Assembly (NCBI GenBank): GCA_905221605.1
Contig: CAJNDS010002321.1
Location: 367,001 to 431,000 of the forward strand
Direction: 5' to 3'
DNA length: 64,000 bases
Source of the DNA: Symbiodinium natans
Lineage: Eukaryota > Sar > Dinophyceae > Suessiales > Symbiodiniaceae
The position numbers were made by a program, and so were the translations under genes. Within the stretch, counting starts at the first letter, position 1. Every line of letters begins with the position of its first letter. A model generated the notes under the pieces. That model did no database searches. It saw nothing but the letters and a program-made list of their open reading frames with translations, and was not told the origin of the DNA. Of the stretch, positions 45,392-57,500 are shown in pieces.

Positions 45392-45718
45392 CTGAAACAG
45401 TATATGGACGGAAGCACAGCTTCGAAGCTGTCCATGGCTCACTGGGTCAAACTAAGACATAGCTTTTGAGGCTGAGGTCAAACGGCTCGTCAAAGGCGCA
45501 TATGACGAGAAAGGAAACCTGCACAAATCTGAAAGTGGGGATCAGCGTGACAAAGAGAAGGTGCTGGACAAGAACAAATTGCACGTGACCTCCGAGGCCA
45601 CAGCTCCGGTCCCCGACACTCATAAATCAGCCGGGTGGCCGTGGTGACGCACATCAGGACGATGTATCTAGGTAAATGCAGCACGGTCAGCTGACAACTG
45701 AATGAATCTGACAAGCAA

Positions 45719-45740
45719 ACACACACACACACACACACAA
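45719..45740 (+). repeat. (CA)n microsatellite
   Basis: Eleven CA dinucleotides. Similar runs are at 46411-46429, 48691-48703 and 52350-52374. Confidence 0.95.
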
Positions 45741-45844
45741 TTGTTTACCCCGATGTGGGAGACAGTTTGCTGACAGGTAACTACAAAAACACTTCGCCAA
45801 ATTCTTCTGTCGCGGGATTCTCCCAGAAATCTTGGAGGGTGGGC

Positions 45845-46240
45845 ACGCCAGAGATACTCGGCGGGACTCTGGCGGCCTTCTTAAGGGGAGGATACTCCAG
45901 GGATACTCGGCGGGTCTCTGCGGGAGTCCTTGGGGGCGGGGCCAGGGATATGGGCTTTGCGCTACAGAGATACTCGTCGCGACCTCCCACAAGCCTCTCT
46001 TGGGGGTTGGCACTCCGGGAAATTCGGCAGACAGACTCCTCTGAGGGCACTCGAGGGATATTCGGCGGTCTCTCTGCATGAATTTGTGGGCTGGCTCTCA
46101 AAAAATGGCACTCCGGGATGCTCGGCAAGACTCAACGGGACTTTCTGCCGGCATTTCTGGAGGTGCAAGTTTCTCTGCACACTCGTGGGACTTTCCGTGG
46201 GCGGATACTCGGCGGGACTGTCTGCAGGCTCGTTTGGGTC
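45845..46240 (+). repeat. Degenerate repeat cluster around GATACTCGGCGGGACT
   Basis: The word (G)GATACTCGGCGGGACTCT recurs about seven times (45858, 45909, 45966, 46017, 46048, 46115, 46204) with substitutions and variable spacing. It is often followed by CTGCGGG or CTGCATG. The 285-codon plus-strand ORF 45930-46787 runs through it and then through CA and poly-G runs, so I do not treat it as a gene. Confidence 0.7.
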
Positions 46241-46678
46241 GGAAAGGCAAAAACTAAGCTGCCTGAAGCAATGGTCTGTCATGAACGTATGCACACGGGT
46301 GATCACGGGTGCTACCCCACACAGCAAGCCGCACCAACTTGCGCACGGGCATAGGGTTGGCGCTCCTGCCTACCCCAACCAACCGCGAACGAGGAGCATG
46401 GTTGACAAGCGCACACACACACACACACGTTCGATGCTCCCAACTGTGCCAGAAACTCAGAATGCTCTTTATTGTCAGTTCCTTGTTGGGATAGCAAGGA
46501 CCGGACTTTCAGCTGCCACACGCTGCGGAAAAGACACCCGTTTACATGCTCTCTCACTTGTGGTCTTAGCTGAGGCACAAGTACATGCGACCAAGCTGCT
46601 GAACGATTGGAACACAAATTGCCCAGGAGTTCCGAACCACCTGTTCAATGGGCGACAGCGAAACCAGAACTTCTTACC

Positions 46679-46679
46679 T

Positions 46680-46710
<31 letters not shown>

Positions 46711-46716
46711 GGGGGG
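46679..46716 (+). repeat. Homopolymer block T11-G27
   Basis: Eleven T directly followed by 27 G. Runs of this length are slippery for sequencing and assembly, so the exact count is doubtful. A G-run like this can form G-quadruplex structure. Confidence 0.95.
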
Positions 46717-47041
46717 TGGACAACGGCAGCAGCCTCTTACAATGTTATGCAAATATCCGCTATCGAGGCCACAAACATGTCGGCTGAGAGCCAGGCATGC
46801 TCTGATTCCTCCTAGATCCTCCCCCTCGACCATGTGCCTCGCCCTTCAACGGCAGAAACCAGCGGCTGAAGTCGTGATATCGAAGCAGCGCCCTCACCTC
46901 AGTTCATGTGCTATACCAGGCTATACCGCCCACGACTCAGGTGCAAAAAAAACACGCGCCAGACCAGACGTCTACCCAAGGCACACTGCTAAACTCCTGC
47001 AAGTAGACCTGGAGCAGCTGAGCACACCAGTCATTAAAAAA

Positions 47042-47110
47042 ACACGGTGGGTTCTGTCAGGACAACACGGTGGGTTCTGTCAGGACAACACAGTGGGTTC
47101 TGTCAGGACA
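47042..47110 (+). repeat. 23-bp tandem repeat, 3 copies
   Basis: ACACGGTGGGTTCTGTCAGG followed by ACA, three times, with one substitution in the third copy. A recent expansion. Confidence 0.95.
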
Positions 47111-48833
47111 ACACCATATCACTTGACAAGCTTGTTGTGAGATGTTTCAGGATGTCTCGATCCCAATGGCATGTCCAGCCTGGGAGAAGACCCAGGAACA
47201 ACACACTAAGCGCAACATGAGCACAACGTAGTTCCCAGAGGCCAAAACCTCAGCATTTCCCAAAGGTACAATAAGCAATGCTACACGGACTGATTCCAGT
47301 AACTTGCTAGCATCTGTGTCAAACCGGGCTTGGTTGAGCCCTGGACTAAGTGATAAAACTCCGTGGCGTGGTTGACCTGTGAGATCATCACCGTCTGACC
47401 ACGGACATCGGCTTCAAACCTGGGTTTCAATAGACAAGAACGGAGCTATCAGTAATTTTAGCCGGCATCCGACTCCTCTTGCTAGGGGTGCGACGCCGGC
47501 TCTGCAGTTGCCTCGAAGATGCTCACGTGACATGTGCTGCAATGCCGTGACATGTGCTGAAATAAGTGCTCTGGTTGTCAGAAAGACATGAGAGAGCTGC
47601 CAGGCGACCGATGAGCAAAGCAAGTGGTTTAGTTAAGGAGGTTGACAGCATATGCCAAGACGAGTGGGTCTTGCGCCATGCAGCCCCTGATTGTCCCATG
47701 CATGGATCGAGCTGCCACGCAAGAATATGTCTCCCGTACTCCCTTTCCCAGCCTCGCAAGCCTCCGTCGTTGCTGCTGCGAGGAAACCTGGCGGAGACCG
47801 TGCACAAATGCATAGCTTAGCTGCATCTCCTGCTTTAACTCCATTATGACTGACTGTGTACCTATGACCTGAATTAAACTACAACTGGTACCAGAAGCAA
47901 CTTCTAAAGGCTCAATGAACGCTGCGTAATACAGCAAAGCCGTGTTTGCGATCCTGTTTCCCCCGAACAGTGTGCGACACTATGGGTATCTTAAATCAAG
48001 GCTGAGGGAAAGTTTCATAGGAGTTGCGCGATCGACGCGCTCGAAACGCTCGCGAAACGCGCCCGCGTACGCGCGCTATTCCTCGAGCAGCGGTCGCATT
48101 TTGGACGGAAACCGTACGCTTTCCACAGCGCAAGTGACGTCCCAGACTTCTCGGGCCTGGAAACATCGCAAATTAGATGCTGTCTGCCATTTCTGCTTGC
48201 TGGATGTTGTCGAATCTCGCTCTCGCCTGGGCCCTGTGCGCACATCGTGGTGTTTAGGGCTGGAAACTGTGCTCCTCGCTTAGGCCCGCTGCGATTTTCA
48301 TGGCTTGCTGACCACGTGGCAGGCACATGGAATCCTGCATTTCGTGCCGTTGGACGGGCTCACTGCGTGCGTCCAGCACGATGTTGAAAATCGCGCTCCC
48401 GCCGAGGCGCCGCGCACCGACGTCGCCATCCTCGCAACTGTCGTCGCTTTTCAACGTCTGGGTTCGCCGGGGTGGCTCGCGAGTCGACTTTTGTAGTGCC
48501 AGTCATAGTAGGCCAAGGCTGTCCGGAGCTCTGCTGGCTCGATGGTCTACTTGTGTTGTACACGCGGAGCGAAGGACGTCTGGAGCTCTAGTGGCATCAA
48601 AGTCGCTCTGTCGTGACCCATGAAGCCCTTCGTGTCCCATGTGGTCTCTCACTTTTTGGGGTCAACTCTGGCATAACTCACGATATTGCAACACACACAC
48701 ACAGAGCAGCAGTGCAGAAACAAGCGCTTCCAACGACTTGCGACACGATCAAAAAGTCTGCTGCACCTCGCGCATGCAACGCAGACACAGCTGTTAGGTT
48801 CTGGCAGTTGACAAAGGCGCTGTCCTGCTGAAC
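47111..48833. other. No gene identified; one weak exon hint
   Basis: A minus-strand stretch near 47780-47870 (VIMELKQEMQLSYAFVHGL) looks protein-like but lacks a family or clear joins. From 48.0 to 48.6 kb both strands carry ORFs of about 100 codons without motifs. Confidence 0.3.
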
Positions 48834-49063
48834 CTGACATGCCATGCAGTGCAAGGAGCACAACTCAAGTACATCGTCAATGAACTGCAATTGGCTGCAG
48901 ATTTTTGCTTCTTGTTGCTTCGTGTTCTGCTTCGCGTTTTGCTTTTCGCGTTTTGCTTCGCGTTTTGCTTCGTGTTTTGCTTCGCGCTTTGCTTCGCGTT
49001 TTGCTTCGCGTTTTGCTTCGAGTTGCTTCGCTGCAGACAAACTTGCATTCTCTTCCTCCAACT
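48834..49063 (-). CDS. Coiled-coil exon with KREA repeats
   Basis: Minus-strand exon: LKELEEENASLSAAKQLEAK, then about seven KREA/KHEA/KQNA units, then ICSQLQFIDDVLELCSLHCM. The start is an acceptor AAAAG at 49064; a good GT donor (TGTCAG|GTTCAG) follows 48834. The REAK units are encoded by a 12-bp minisatellite (GCTTCGCGTTTT on plus, about 48931-49024), a coding tandem repeat likely to vary in copy number. It forms a long charged helix. It follows a hydrophobic exon on the same strand, which would fit a cytoplasmic coiled coil after a membrane helix. Confidence 0.5.
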
Positions 49064-49109
49064 CTTTTAACATGATGGTGATACTGCCGCAAAACTACCA
49101 GACTGATGA

Positions 49110-49231
49110 CTCTCCGAACGAAGTTTGAGAGCAAAGTGGAGCAATGTGAAAGAGCGAAGGTGAAGATGAAAATGCCGTGTGCAAACTTCTGTAGCTGTTG
49201 CATGCCGAGCCACCGTAGGGGGATAAAGAAC
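49110..49231 (-). CDS. Possible transmembrane exon
   Basis: After acceptor GGCCAAG the minus strand reads FFIPLRWLGMQQLQKFAHGI, then FIFTFALSHCSTLLSNFVRR. A membrane helix is likely at FAHGIFIFTFALSHC. It lies directly upstream of the coiled-coil exon. The 3' border is not resolved. Confidence 0.35.
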
Positions 49232-49481
49232 CTTGGCCACAGGATGATGGGCGATCACAATGGCAGGAGGAACCATAGGCCATACGCATGAATCTGGCGA
49301 ATGAAACAAATGAATCATATCTAAGTCTAGGACTGGGAGTTACGGAACATGTGCCGTCGCAACTAGACATATTCAATGCTGCAAGGCACCTAAAGCACTG
49401 TAAGCTCATCTCTGATTCGTGAGGGTTTTAGAGGCTGCCTGAGTACCCTGCCTTCTGTGCCCAATTCATATCAATTCATCA

Positions 49482-49556
49482 GGTGGCAGTAATGGCTGCG
49501 ATAACGAAGATCTGAGAACCGGCGATGAACAGCAGATAGAGCCACGCAATGCGAAC
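49482..49556 (-). CDS. Possible transmembrane exon
   Basis: A clean acceptor (CTCCTTCCAG) precedes VRIAWLYLLFIAGSQIFVIA, then AITAT and TGA. The segment is a textbook membrane helix. It could be a terminal exon or could splice out before the stop. About 40 bp further upstream a second coding-like piece (EVVSRFNGAHVERVPQHLEE, 49669-49597) precedes it on the same strand. Confidence 0.4.
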
Positions 49557-49765
49557 CTGGAAGGAGGAAGCCAGCATGTGTGTGTTCGTGTGGGTTCACG
49601 GGCTGGGAAACTCTTCGAGATGTTGAGGCACTCGTTCTACATGGGCTCCGTTGAACCTGCTGACCACTTCTGCACCGTTGCTGCGGCAGCTTGTAGCTTC
49701 TTAGTCCTCTCAGAACAGTGTCGTGCCAGGATGCATCCGGATTTCGAAACGGGGAAATGCTGTAC

Positions 49766-49860
49766 CTGATACAAAGAAGAAGGTCGATGCAAAAGCACAT
49801 GGTAAACACGCGCTCAAAGATGAACGTAGACAGTGGCATGGTGCCAGTGGGCATCCAAGA
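49766..49860 (-). CDS. Possible voltage-sensor-like (S2) exon
   Basis: Minus strand reads MPTGTMPLSTFIFERVFTMC, then FCIDLLLCI, ending at a GT donor (AG|GTACAG) in phase 2. The pattern FERVFTxxFxIDLLLCIR resembles the S2 helix of voltage-gated channels (aromatic, acidic and basic residues spaced along a hydrophobic helix). Without S3 and S4 this stays tentative. The 5' border is unclear. Confidence 0.35.
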
Positions 49861-49942
49861 CACATTTCAGGTGTGGCATTTCTTGCAAGCAAGTAGAACG
49901 TAGCATAAACATCCTCTGCAATCTGGAAATCATCAAAAGGAC

Positions 49943-49984
49943 CTCGGCAACAAGCTTAAGCACAATCTTGCCATCACGTAAGCA
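49943..49984 (-). CDS. Possible 42-nt exon (CLRDGKIVLKLVAE)
   Basis: Bounded by TTGCAG on the left and GAG|GTCC on the right, phase 0 at both ends, with an amphipathic reading. It is small, and listed only because both borders and the phase agree. Confidence 0.25.
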
Positions 49985-51540
49985 CTGCAAGATCCGGTGG
50001 GTCAACAGATAGTCTTCAACACAACGTGTCAAAGTCAGAGTCAGAGACAGAAATTCATAAATGCAAGGATATACTGTACTTGGGACATGTGCATGGCACT
50101 TGTCGACAAAGGAGGTTGGAAGACAGGAGAAACAAGACCAAGAGGTCAGCATGGAAAATCTCCCAGGAGAAAAAGCAACAAAAACGGCATCGAAACAAAA
50201 TCACACTGGCCTTCCAGAAGCTCGTCGGGGATTTTACTGCGATCCTCGCATCGGAAGGGAAACTTCACCTGGCTGGATCATCCATGCAAACGGAAAACCT
50301 TTTGGTGCACCAATCACACTCCCGGGTGAGACTCACCTTCACGGAGGGCGTAGATGGCTCGGCCTAGTGGTGCAGATTGGTGCAGTCTGCTTGCAACATG
50401 CATCTGACAAAGTCTGTTTGGGCCTTGTTGGCGGAATCCGACCGAGAGATGCTCTCAAAGGATGCTCCAGGTCGTGACCTCATTTGTACTTGCCGGGCAC
50501 GATTGCTTGTTCCGACTGCATTTTTGCCCACCTCGACACCTGAGACGACTCCACACGCGAATGGCGATGGCCCATGGCTTCATGCAGTGCCAGTTGTGGT
50601 CACAAGAAGCAGAAGGTGTTACGGCTTTGTTGCAGCTTCCATGGTTTGCTTCTGTCTCACGCGCTGGAGGTTGAAAGAGGCTGGACATGAGTCATGAAAC
50701 ATCTTTGCAAAAGCAACTCTGCTCCATCGCTGCTAATCTATGCTCGTCTGCAATGTTTTGCTAGAGCCTTTCACAATCTGCTGGAGACTCTGTTATGGTC
50801 CAGCTATGGCATCCAGAGCTCGGAGTAGGCTGGCCCTTTGAGTGCTTGCACGTATTTGCTGAAAGTCTTTGCAAGTGGCATTCAAAACAGCGACCCAAAA
50901 CAACGACTGAAACTAGTAAAGCAACAGAAGAACACTCGAGCACGCAATGAATAATGGCGAATGTCCAGAAAAACTGCAACACCCTCCCCTGCAGCTTGCG
51001 CCTGCATCACGCTGTGGAAGCGCCAAAGAGGCTGCACAGGGGGTGTCACGTGACATGAATGTTACAGGAGCTGTCCCAGTTTCTCCAACTTCAGGATTCA
51101 TGCCGGCCCCTTCTTCCCCCCTTGGATGTTAGTGGAGAAGTTCCCCTCAATGAAACGCGACAGGCCCATGTTTTTGGTCAGCGGCACTCTTGCCAATATA
51201 GCTTTAGGGTTAGGCTGTAAAATTTCTGCATGTATACGTTTAGACTACGGACCCATGCTTTGAACCTTCGAGAAAAGAGCTTCCGTGCAAACTGTGTTTC
51301 GTCAGCACTTGCCTCCATGAGGCTTCCAAGGCGATTCCAAACCTGGCGAGCCACGAAGAAGCACTGGACTCAGCCAGAGTAATGTTTCGGTGCTATTTTT
51401 TGCTCTTCATTATGAGGGCACCTGAAAAAATCCACAAGTCAGTGCATCAATTCACCTCCCCTAAGAGCTTCTATTCTGCCGTGCCTCCGCAATCACAACC
51501 TCGCTGCAAGACACCCGCTGGTTGCTTTGCAGCTTGCTCA

Positions 51541-51700
51541 TGTCTTTCGTTTTTCTGAATCGGTGCAACTCTTTCTGAAATCGTTCTCCATTTCTGTCAG
51601 CGCAAGCTGTTCGTCCCAGGCCGTGGCTTGCAAGATCATAAGGATGACAATGCCCAAGTACAGGAGAGGAACCAGCCTGTGCTGATGCTGCACCACCATC
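51541..51700 (-). CDS. Possible transmembrane exon
   Basis: Minus strand reads MVVQHQHRLVPLLYLGIVIL, then MILQATAWDEQLALTEMENDF. One hydrophobic helix (LVPLLYLGIVILMILQA) is followed by an acidic, charged tail. Borders are not resolved. It is one of several membrane-type exons on this strand between 44 and 53 kb. Confidence 0.35.
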
Positions 51701-52759
51701 TCCACTCCACAACGGCCCCTTGCATAGCTCCCCGAACACATTCAAGCTTTTCAAGCTTTCGCTTGAGGCGATGACTTGTCCTTGATCGACTCGAAATAGC
51801 CCTCGCGCAGCAAATAGATTCCGCCTGCAAGCACAAGTGTTTCGAGTATCGGAGGGCAAGCGCATCATCCCATACATGCAGCTGCGCTGCTTGCCTATGG
51901 ATCAACAATGATCAGCAGGCTCAGAGCTGCCTGCAGTTGCGATGAGGATGATGAGGAACAATCGCGCAACCTGGGTGTGACATGGATCCACAATCTTGAG
52001 ACGAGCGTTCAAGATCCCAGGGGCGGTTGCCAAGTCTGGACAACAGTGATCAACAAACGTCACTCTTCAATCCGCCGAAGCCCCCTCCCCCCACCTTCGC
52101 CTACCCACCCCTCCCTTACCCTCCACAGAGCAAGCTTTCCTGGGAAGTGGCCAACCGTAGCCCGATCGTTCGCTTGCCGTCGTTGGTGGGAGCACTTCAA
52201 TTCCCGTCAAAGGCGACTGCCAAATGCAGCGCACTACGTAGACGGAAGGTCTGATGGACCCAAGTTGGCATGTATGGCATACGGATCACATAAGAGGTGC
52301 GCATCAAACCCACATGCCAGCGCAAAATGGTGCTCCTAGCGTTATCACTACACACACACACACACACACACACACTCGCGCGCGGGTTTCACAACCTGCA
52401 TTCAAGCCTCAGGCTGTCTTGTGCTTCATGTTGCAGCAGAACCTTGCAGGAAAAGAAAGCTCATGAAATCTGCAGGCGACTGAACTCAGATGAGATCAGC
52501 ATGACGCCTTAACTTCATCTCCTCCAAGCACTCGGAGAAGTCTGGAAGACGCTCTGGAACTGCATCGAAGCAATTGGGCAAAAGATTCAGACTGCAAAAC
52601 GTTGCAAGATGCAAAGTGATAGGATTCGTGTCGTTCGTTCGTATTCAGTTCCCTGCCTTCGAAATGTCGCTTGCGACGATTGCTCGCCTTGATGCGAGCT
52701 CTGCGTCCGAAGAATGCCTGGGCATGACTTTGGATGCACATCTTGTTTTCTGATTAGCC

Positions 52760-52893
52760 CGCATCAGCTTGTCTTCCGCGTGCCCAAGCACAACAACAAA
52801 GTGAGGCCACATCAGCCATAGGCGCTTTAAGTTGGCGGCAACAAGGTGCACCAAGTAAATCAAGAAGTAGATGCATGCCAGTATGCCGGCAAC
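52760..52893 (-). CDS. Transmembrane exon, two hydrophobic segments
   Basis: Acceptor GCTCCAG, then VAGILACIYFLIYLVHLVAA, NLKRLWLMWPHFVVVLGHAE and DKLMRANQK. The first segment is a clear membrane helix; the second (LWLMWPHFVVVL) may be a re-entrant or interfacial helix. A GC donor is possible at CGG|GCTAAT; otherwise the frame stays open to 52645 with a polar tail. This is the best-formed membrane exon in the region. No named family is claimed. Confidence 0.45.
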
Positions 52894-52902
52894 CTGGAGC
52901 AA

Positions 52903-54351
52903 GCCAGATCTGGCTAGAAGCTAATGCTGGAACTGATGGCGTTGATGTTGCTGAGGCTCTCTCAAGCAACGTCATGGGTAGTGGCGCCCTGTCACACGCG
53001 TGGTGGTTGGGAAATGGAGCAGTTGTGGAGTTTTGGGTGCGGGCAAGGGGCTTGGGGGGGCGAACTGTGGATTCCTGGACTTGCTATACTTATGCCCCGC
53101 ACATGCGCTCTTGAGAATAGATGCAGGTTTATGGCTTGGAGGTTCTCATGAGAGTTGGGGCCATCTCATCAGGAGTAGTCGCTCAAATGACAGGGGCTTC
53201 GCTCTGATGCCATGATGTCATGACACAAGAAACATGCCAGGGCGTTCCCAAAGTCGATGCCATGTAGGCTGTTGCTGCTTTGCCTGTGCCAACAGGCAAG
53301 GAAGCGTGGTGTGACAAATCCTGTCAGATCCTGGTGTTCATTCCACTCTCTGACCCGGTGTGGCCGCTCCATTCTGCCTGCAAGTTCTTTCTCGATCCGT
53401 GGCCACATTCAGGAAACAAAGTCGTCAACAGGATGAACACAGTCGGACAACAACTTCTTGGGGGACCCTAGGGAAATCAATATTACAAAAAGGAAATCGA
53501 AAATTCGTTGAGCGTCGACCATTTCAGGGAATGTAAGAAAGGTCAACAATAACCTTTTTTTTTGAAGCTCCTTGATTTGAAAAGAACTAAAAACTTAAGG
53601 AGCTTTAAATGCCTCAAGCTTAACTTCCCTATTCAAGGACCTTAAGGCACTTCCAAATCGTTGAAGCCCGTAAACTTCTAAAGCTGTATGCAATTAAGGA
53701 GGTTAGAGGAGCTCAAGGCTTTTCGGAAACTCACGACCTGGACACGAGATGTCTGGTATGCTGATCTTTCCTGGGGGTAGCTGCCCATGCTTCAGTGCAT
53801 CTCAGTGTGGTCAACAAGTTTCTGCTTGTAATCTGGGATGCTTGGTTGGAGGTCCAGATGTGCTCCCATACGTTCCCACCTCCGGCTTCTCCGAAGTACG
53901 GGACTGCCACTGCATTTGGGGGCCCCACCAGGCAACTAACGCCCGATCCAAGCCCACAACACAATTCGAGCATTGCAGCACAAGTCCTTGGATGCTATGG
54001 TCCGTGCACTGGGATCTACGGTATAAAAAGATGCACCCTTACATGCTGAAGGGTTCACGTTGGCAGTGGACCCAAGTGGTGACTGCTGCATGCTGGATTT
54101 AGCAGCTTGACTCAGGCCCCAACTTGCACCGAAATTTTAACAGGCGTGGGGACACAACAAAAACAAAACCCGAGAGCAGGCCTTCGATGGCGATGGAGAG
54201 CTGCGCAAGGGTTTCCTTCCAGCCGACACACTTGTAAATGCAAAACTTGCTGCGATGCAAAGACACCCTCACTCTTCATATCCAGGCACTCTTTTTCCCA
54301 GAATACCTTTTCCGAGTAACATGTTTCCGGTTGTTGGTTTCGGTTCAAAAT
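52903..54351. other. No recognisable gene
   Basis: Short ORFs without motifs. AT-richer between 53470 and 53740, with repeated AAGGAGCTTTAAA / AAGGACCTTAAGG / AATTAAGGAGGTTA words. Confidence 0.4.
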
Positions 54352-54530
54352 TGTTCAAAAAAAAATAAAAAAAAACAAAAATTTTTTTTTTTTCAGTTTT
54401 TCAAAAAAAAAAAAATCTTTTTCAAAAAAATTTTTGGCAATTTTTTTTTCAAACAAAAAAAAAAAAATTTAAAAAAAAAATTCTTCAAAAATCACACAAA
54501 AAAAATTGTTTTCAATTCAAACAAAAATGT
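54352..54530. repeat. A/T homopolymer island
   Basis: About 180 bp of alternating A-runs and T-runs (7-13 bases each) separated by single C or G bases, often as TTCAAAA. The lysine/phenylalanine-rich ORF here is an artefact. It has a sharp composition edge on both sides. Confidence 0.95.
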
Positions 54531-57500
54531 TGGTGGTAGGACCGCTCGCACCCTTCAAGCGGGAGTTCTCCAAGCGGAGTGCAGGTCCCTCCTCTACCAA
54601 AGAGGAGGTGGAAGAGTTGTCACGATTTGCAGATGTGTATTACTTTTGTATGAGTCGGACATGTCGGTTGGCATTCAACGAAGAGAGAGCGGCGGCAGGG
54701 AAGAGCAATTCAACTGCACATGGCTCCAGCGGATGGAGGATCTCTGCATCTTCTGGAGCGCGGGGACCCAGACACCTGAAGCTTTCGCAAACTGAAGTTC
54801 GCCAAATCACACCTGTTGCGTCACGTTTTCAAGCTTGGGAGCCTCCTCGCCGAGAAAAATTGGTTCGACAGTGCCCTTCCCCAGCACTGCACCGAACCTC
54901 ACAGCCCCTGTTTCAAGCCCATCCCCGAGTTGGCGAGCGAAGGTCGATGCGGGGTCATAGCGTTGGTTGATGTGAGAGTCTTTGCCGGGCCGAGTGCCTC
55001 CTGAGGTCTTTTTTGTGGACATGGCTCTGTTTTCAAACCTTAGCATCCAGAAGTGCCAGAGCGACCCGCTGCGTGTGAGGTTTCATGTGAGGCTACAGCA
55101 GCGGCAAGCTGGGGCATCCTGCAACATGCAAGAAAACGAAAGCACGGCTGAGCCTTTGCATAGCTAGTACAGAGGACACAGACGTGCAATAACAAATCTT
55201 GCTGGTCGTACCCATCTCCAAGGAAATGCGGCCGCCGAAACCTTGGCCCAAATCACCGCGAGCAACAGCTACGGTAGTTTCAGCTGTGCCGGGTGTTCCG
55301 GGGCTGTGCTGTGGGACCAAGGCTGAAACTGTACATGACCAAGGCCAAGCGCAATGCAAAACTTGCGTTTCCTGGCGCGGCAAATCAGTTGCATAGGTTG
55401 CAACCAACCATCCCAATTCATGACCCCTTTCGTTTTGAACGAAGTTACCAACATGGAAGGATTGACTTGATGCTCGATCTTTGAACTGAACACTCCGAAC
55501 GTTGCAAAACCTAGTTTACAAGCCGTTCAATGCAAAAATTTATTCGAGCTAGGTTGAGCTCCGAATCCCAGCACATTCGGATTCGACCTCTCCAAAACTG
55601 TTTTGTGAACCCAGGTGGCATGATGCTTGGGAAAGTGAGGGCGCGCAGGTGAAAGGCGTAGGACACAAAGGGGTCACTATGGCCTGTTCCTACCCGTTAC
55701 ATAGCCGAAATGCCTTCTTTTTGGGGCTTTGCTTACCCATCAACACAACAAATAACAAAGACTAAGTGGGACCTAAAAGCACAAAATATTCACGAAGCTT
55801 TGCCAAAAAAAAGAACCTTTCCATAACGCCTTGAAACCATTCCTTAAACACACTAGTAGGCACCCCACTCGTCTCAAATTGATCGGTTGTTCATTCATTT
55901 CATCGGACAATGCTCCTGGAGCGGTAAAAAAATGGTTCCAAAGGTCGTCCCATTGAGGTTTCGTGTCGGGTTGTCTGAGGATGTTCTGAAGTCAATCTGT
56001 CAAGATCCATAGATCGGATTCATTCTCGGGTCGCACGAAGAAGACGGGAGAAAGGGTGTTGAATTCCTGGTTCGAGCCTGCAGTGACAAGCGAACGCTTC
56101 CAATTCACACTCAAAGCCAGACACCGCATATCTCCACATGCATGACCTCCTAGAGATCCGGAAGCCTGCGATAAACATATAACGAAACCGAATGAATGAT
56201 GTTTCTGTTTCAGTGCTGTGTCGAGATCAAACAATTTAGCCGCATTTGAGAGCCATGCTTGGTGCCCGTATTGCTCCCACAACCTGGCGTAGGGCATCTG
56301 GCTTCATTCACACTTCTCGGCTTTAGGCCCAGAGTCTGTGCTTAAGCCTGTGCATGTGCCAGAATCATCTGGCCCAGAGCTTTCTGAATTGGCTGCACTG
56401 TTTGCGAGGGAACACTTCTTCGGTCTCAATGATCGCAAACTTTTGCGCGTTGGGGAACGCAGTTTGCAGCACGGGGGCTTAACGCTTTTAAACACAGGCT
56501 TGGTGGCACCCATGGACACTTCTGGCTCGCATCAGGATCCTTGCATTGTACTGTCGGCAATTACCAACTGCAGTGATACAGTGCTGGCGGGTTGTCGCCA
56601 GGACAGCGCAAGACGATAAGAGCATGCCCGTACTCTCAGCTCCAATCCGAGGGAGAGAGCAGTCCATCACCAGCGAGCACTTGTGAAAAAACCAGCTGGG
56701 GGCGCCAGAGACCTTTGACATGCAATTCCAATGGGCGGAACTCGACAAAACCAACTCGGCTTGGGTGTTCTGGTGATGCAAGAGTACCTCTTTCGGGTAT
56801 TATGACAAAGCAATCAGTGCTCCGGTCTGGGCATGGTACTACCGCGCATGCCGCTCCCCTGCCAACGGTTCAATTTAGGTCCACATCGACACCACCTTAG
56901 GCAATACAAAGCATTAGCCTTACCTGGCGCTGAGGGAAGTGTACGTCACATGCAGCAAGGTTCGGTCCATCCGCAAACAACCAGGTTGGTAGGGCTTGCA
57001 CACACTGACATGGTGGTTGTTCAAAGAATGTTACGGCTGATACGTCAAACCAGGGAGCACACGTGGGGTTTGAGCGAGCCGGTGTGAGGAACAGGTGGTT
57101 GGGCACTGTGGACAGGCAAACTTAGGGGAGATGAATAATTTCCGGTACACTGCCAAACAGGTCGTCTTGTGTTCTTTGCCAAACAAGTCATATGCCAATG
57201 CCAAGGAACCCCAGCAGAAAGATTCACTCCACCTTGGAAAAAATGGAGATCGCGCATTGGGCAGCCGCAACGGGTCAAGTTAATGGAGCTTGCTGACATG
57301 CTTGTATATCCAAGGTAAAGGGCTGCATCTGCAACATCTCGTTGGACCGCTCAGGGGCATGATCGAAAATGGATGAATACCTTTGGCCACAAGGGAGGTC
57401 CAGTGCTGGCCAAGCATTGATTCAAGTCTGGCGGCATCCAAAGATCCCAAACGAGGTATCCAGTCTTGTGGAATGGAAATCTGCAGCACCCAGTCACGGC

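Noticed and set aside
45930-46787. 285-codon plus-strand ORF
   Set aside because: It runs through a degenerate repeat cluster, a CA microsatellite and a 27-base G run. Its composition follows these repeats and no motif is present.
48849-49070. Plus-strand FCFAFCF-type ORF
   Set aside because: It is the antisense reading of the KREA-coding minisatellite. The minus-strand reading has splice borders and normal flanking protein sequence.
51203-51217. CTTTAGGGTTAGG as a telomere-like array
   Set aside because: Less than two units, so not distinguishable from chance.
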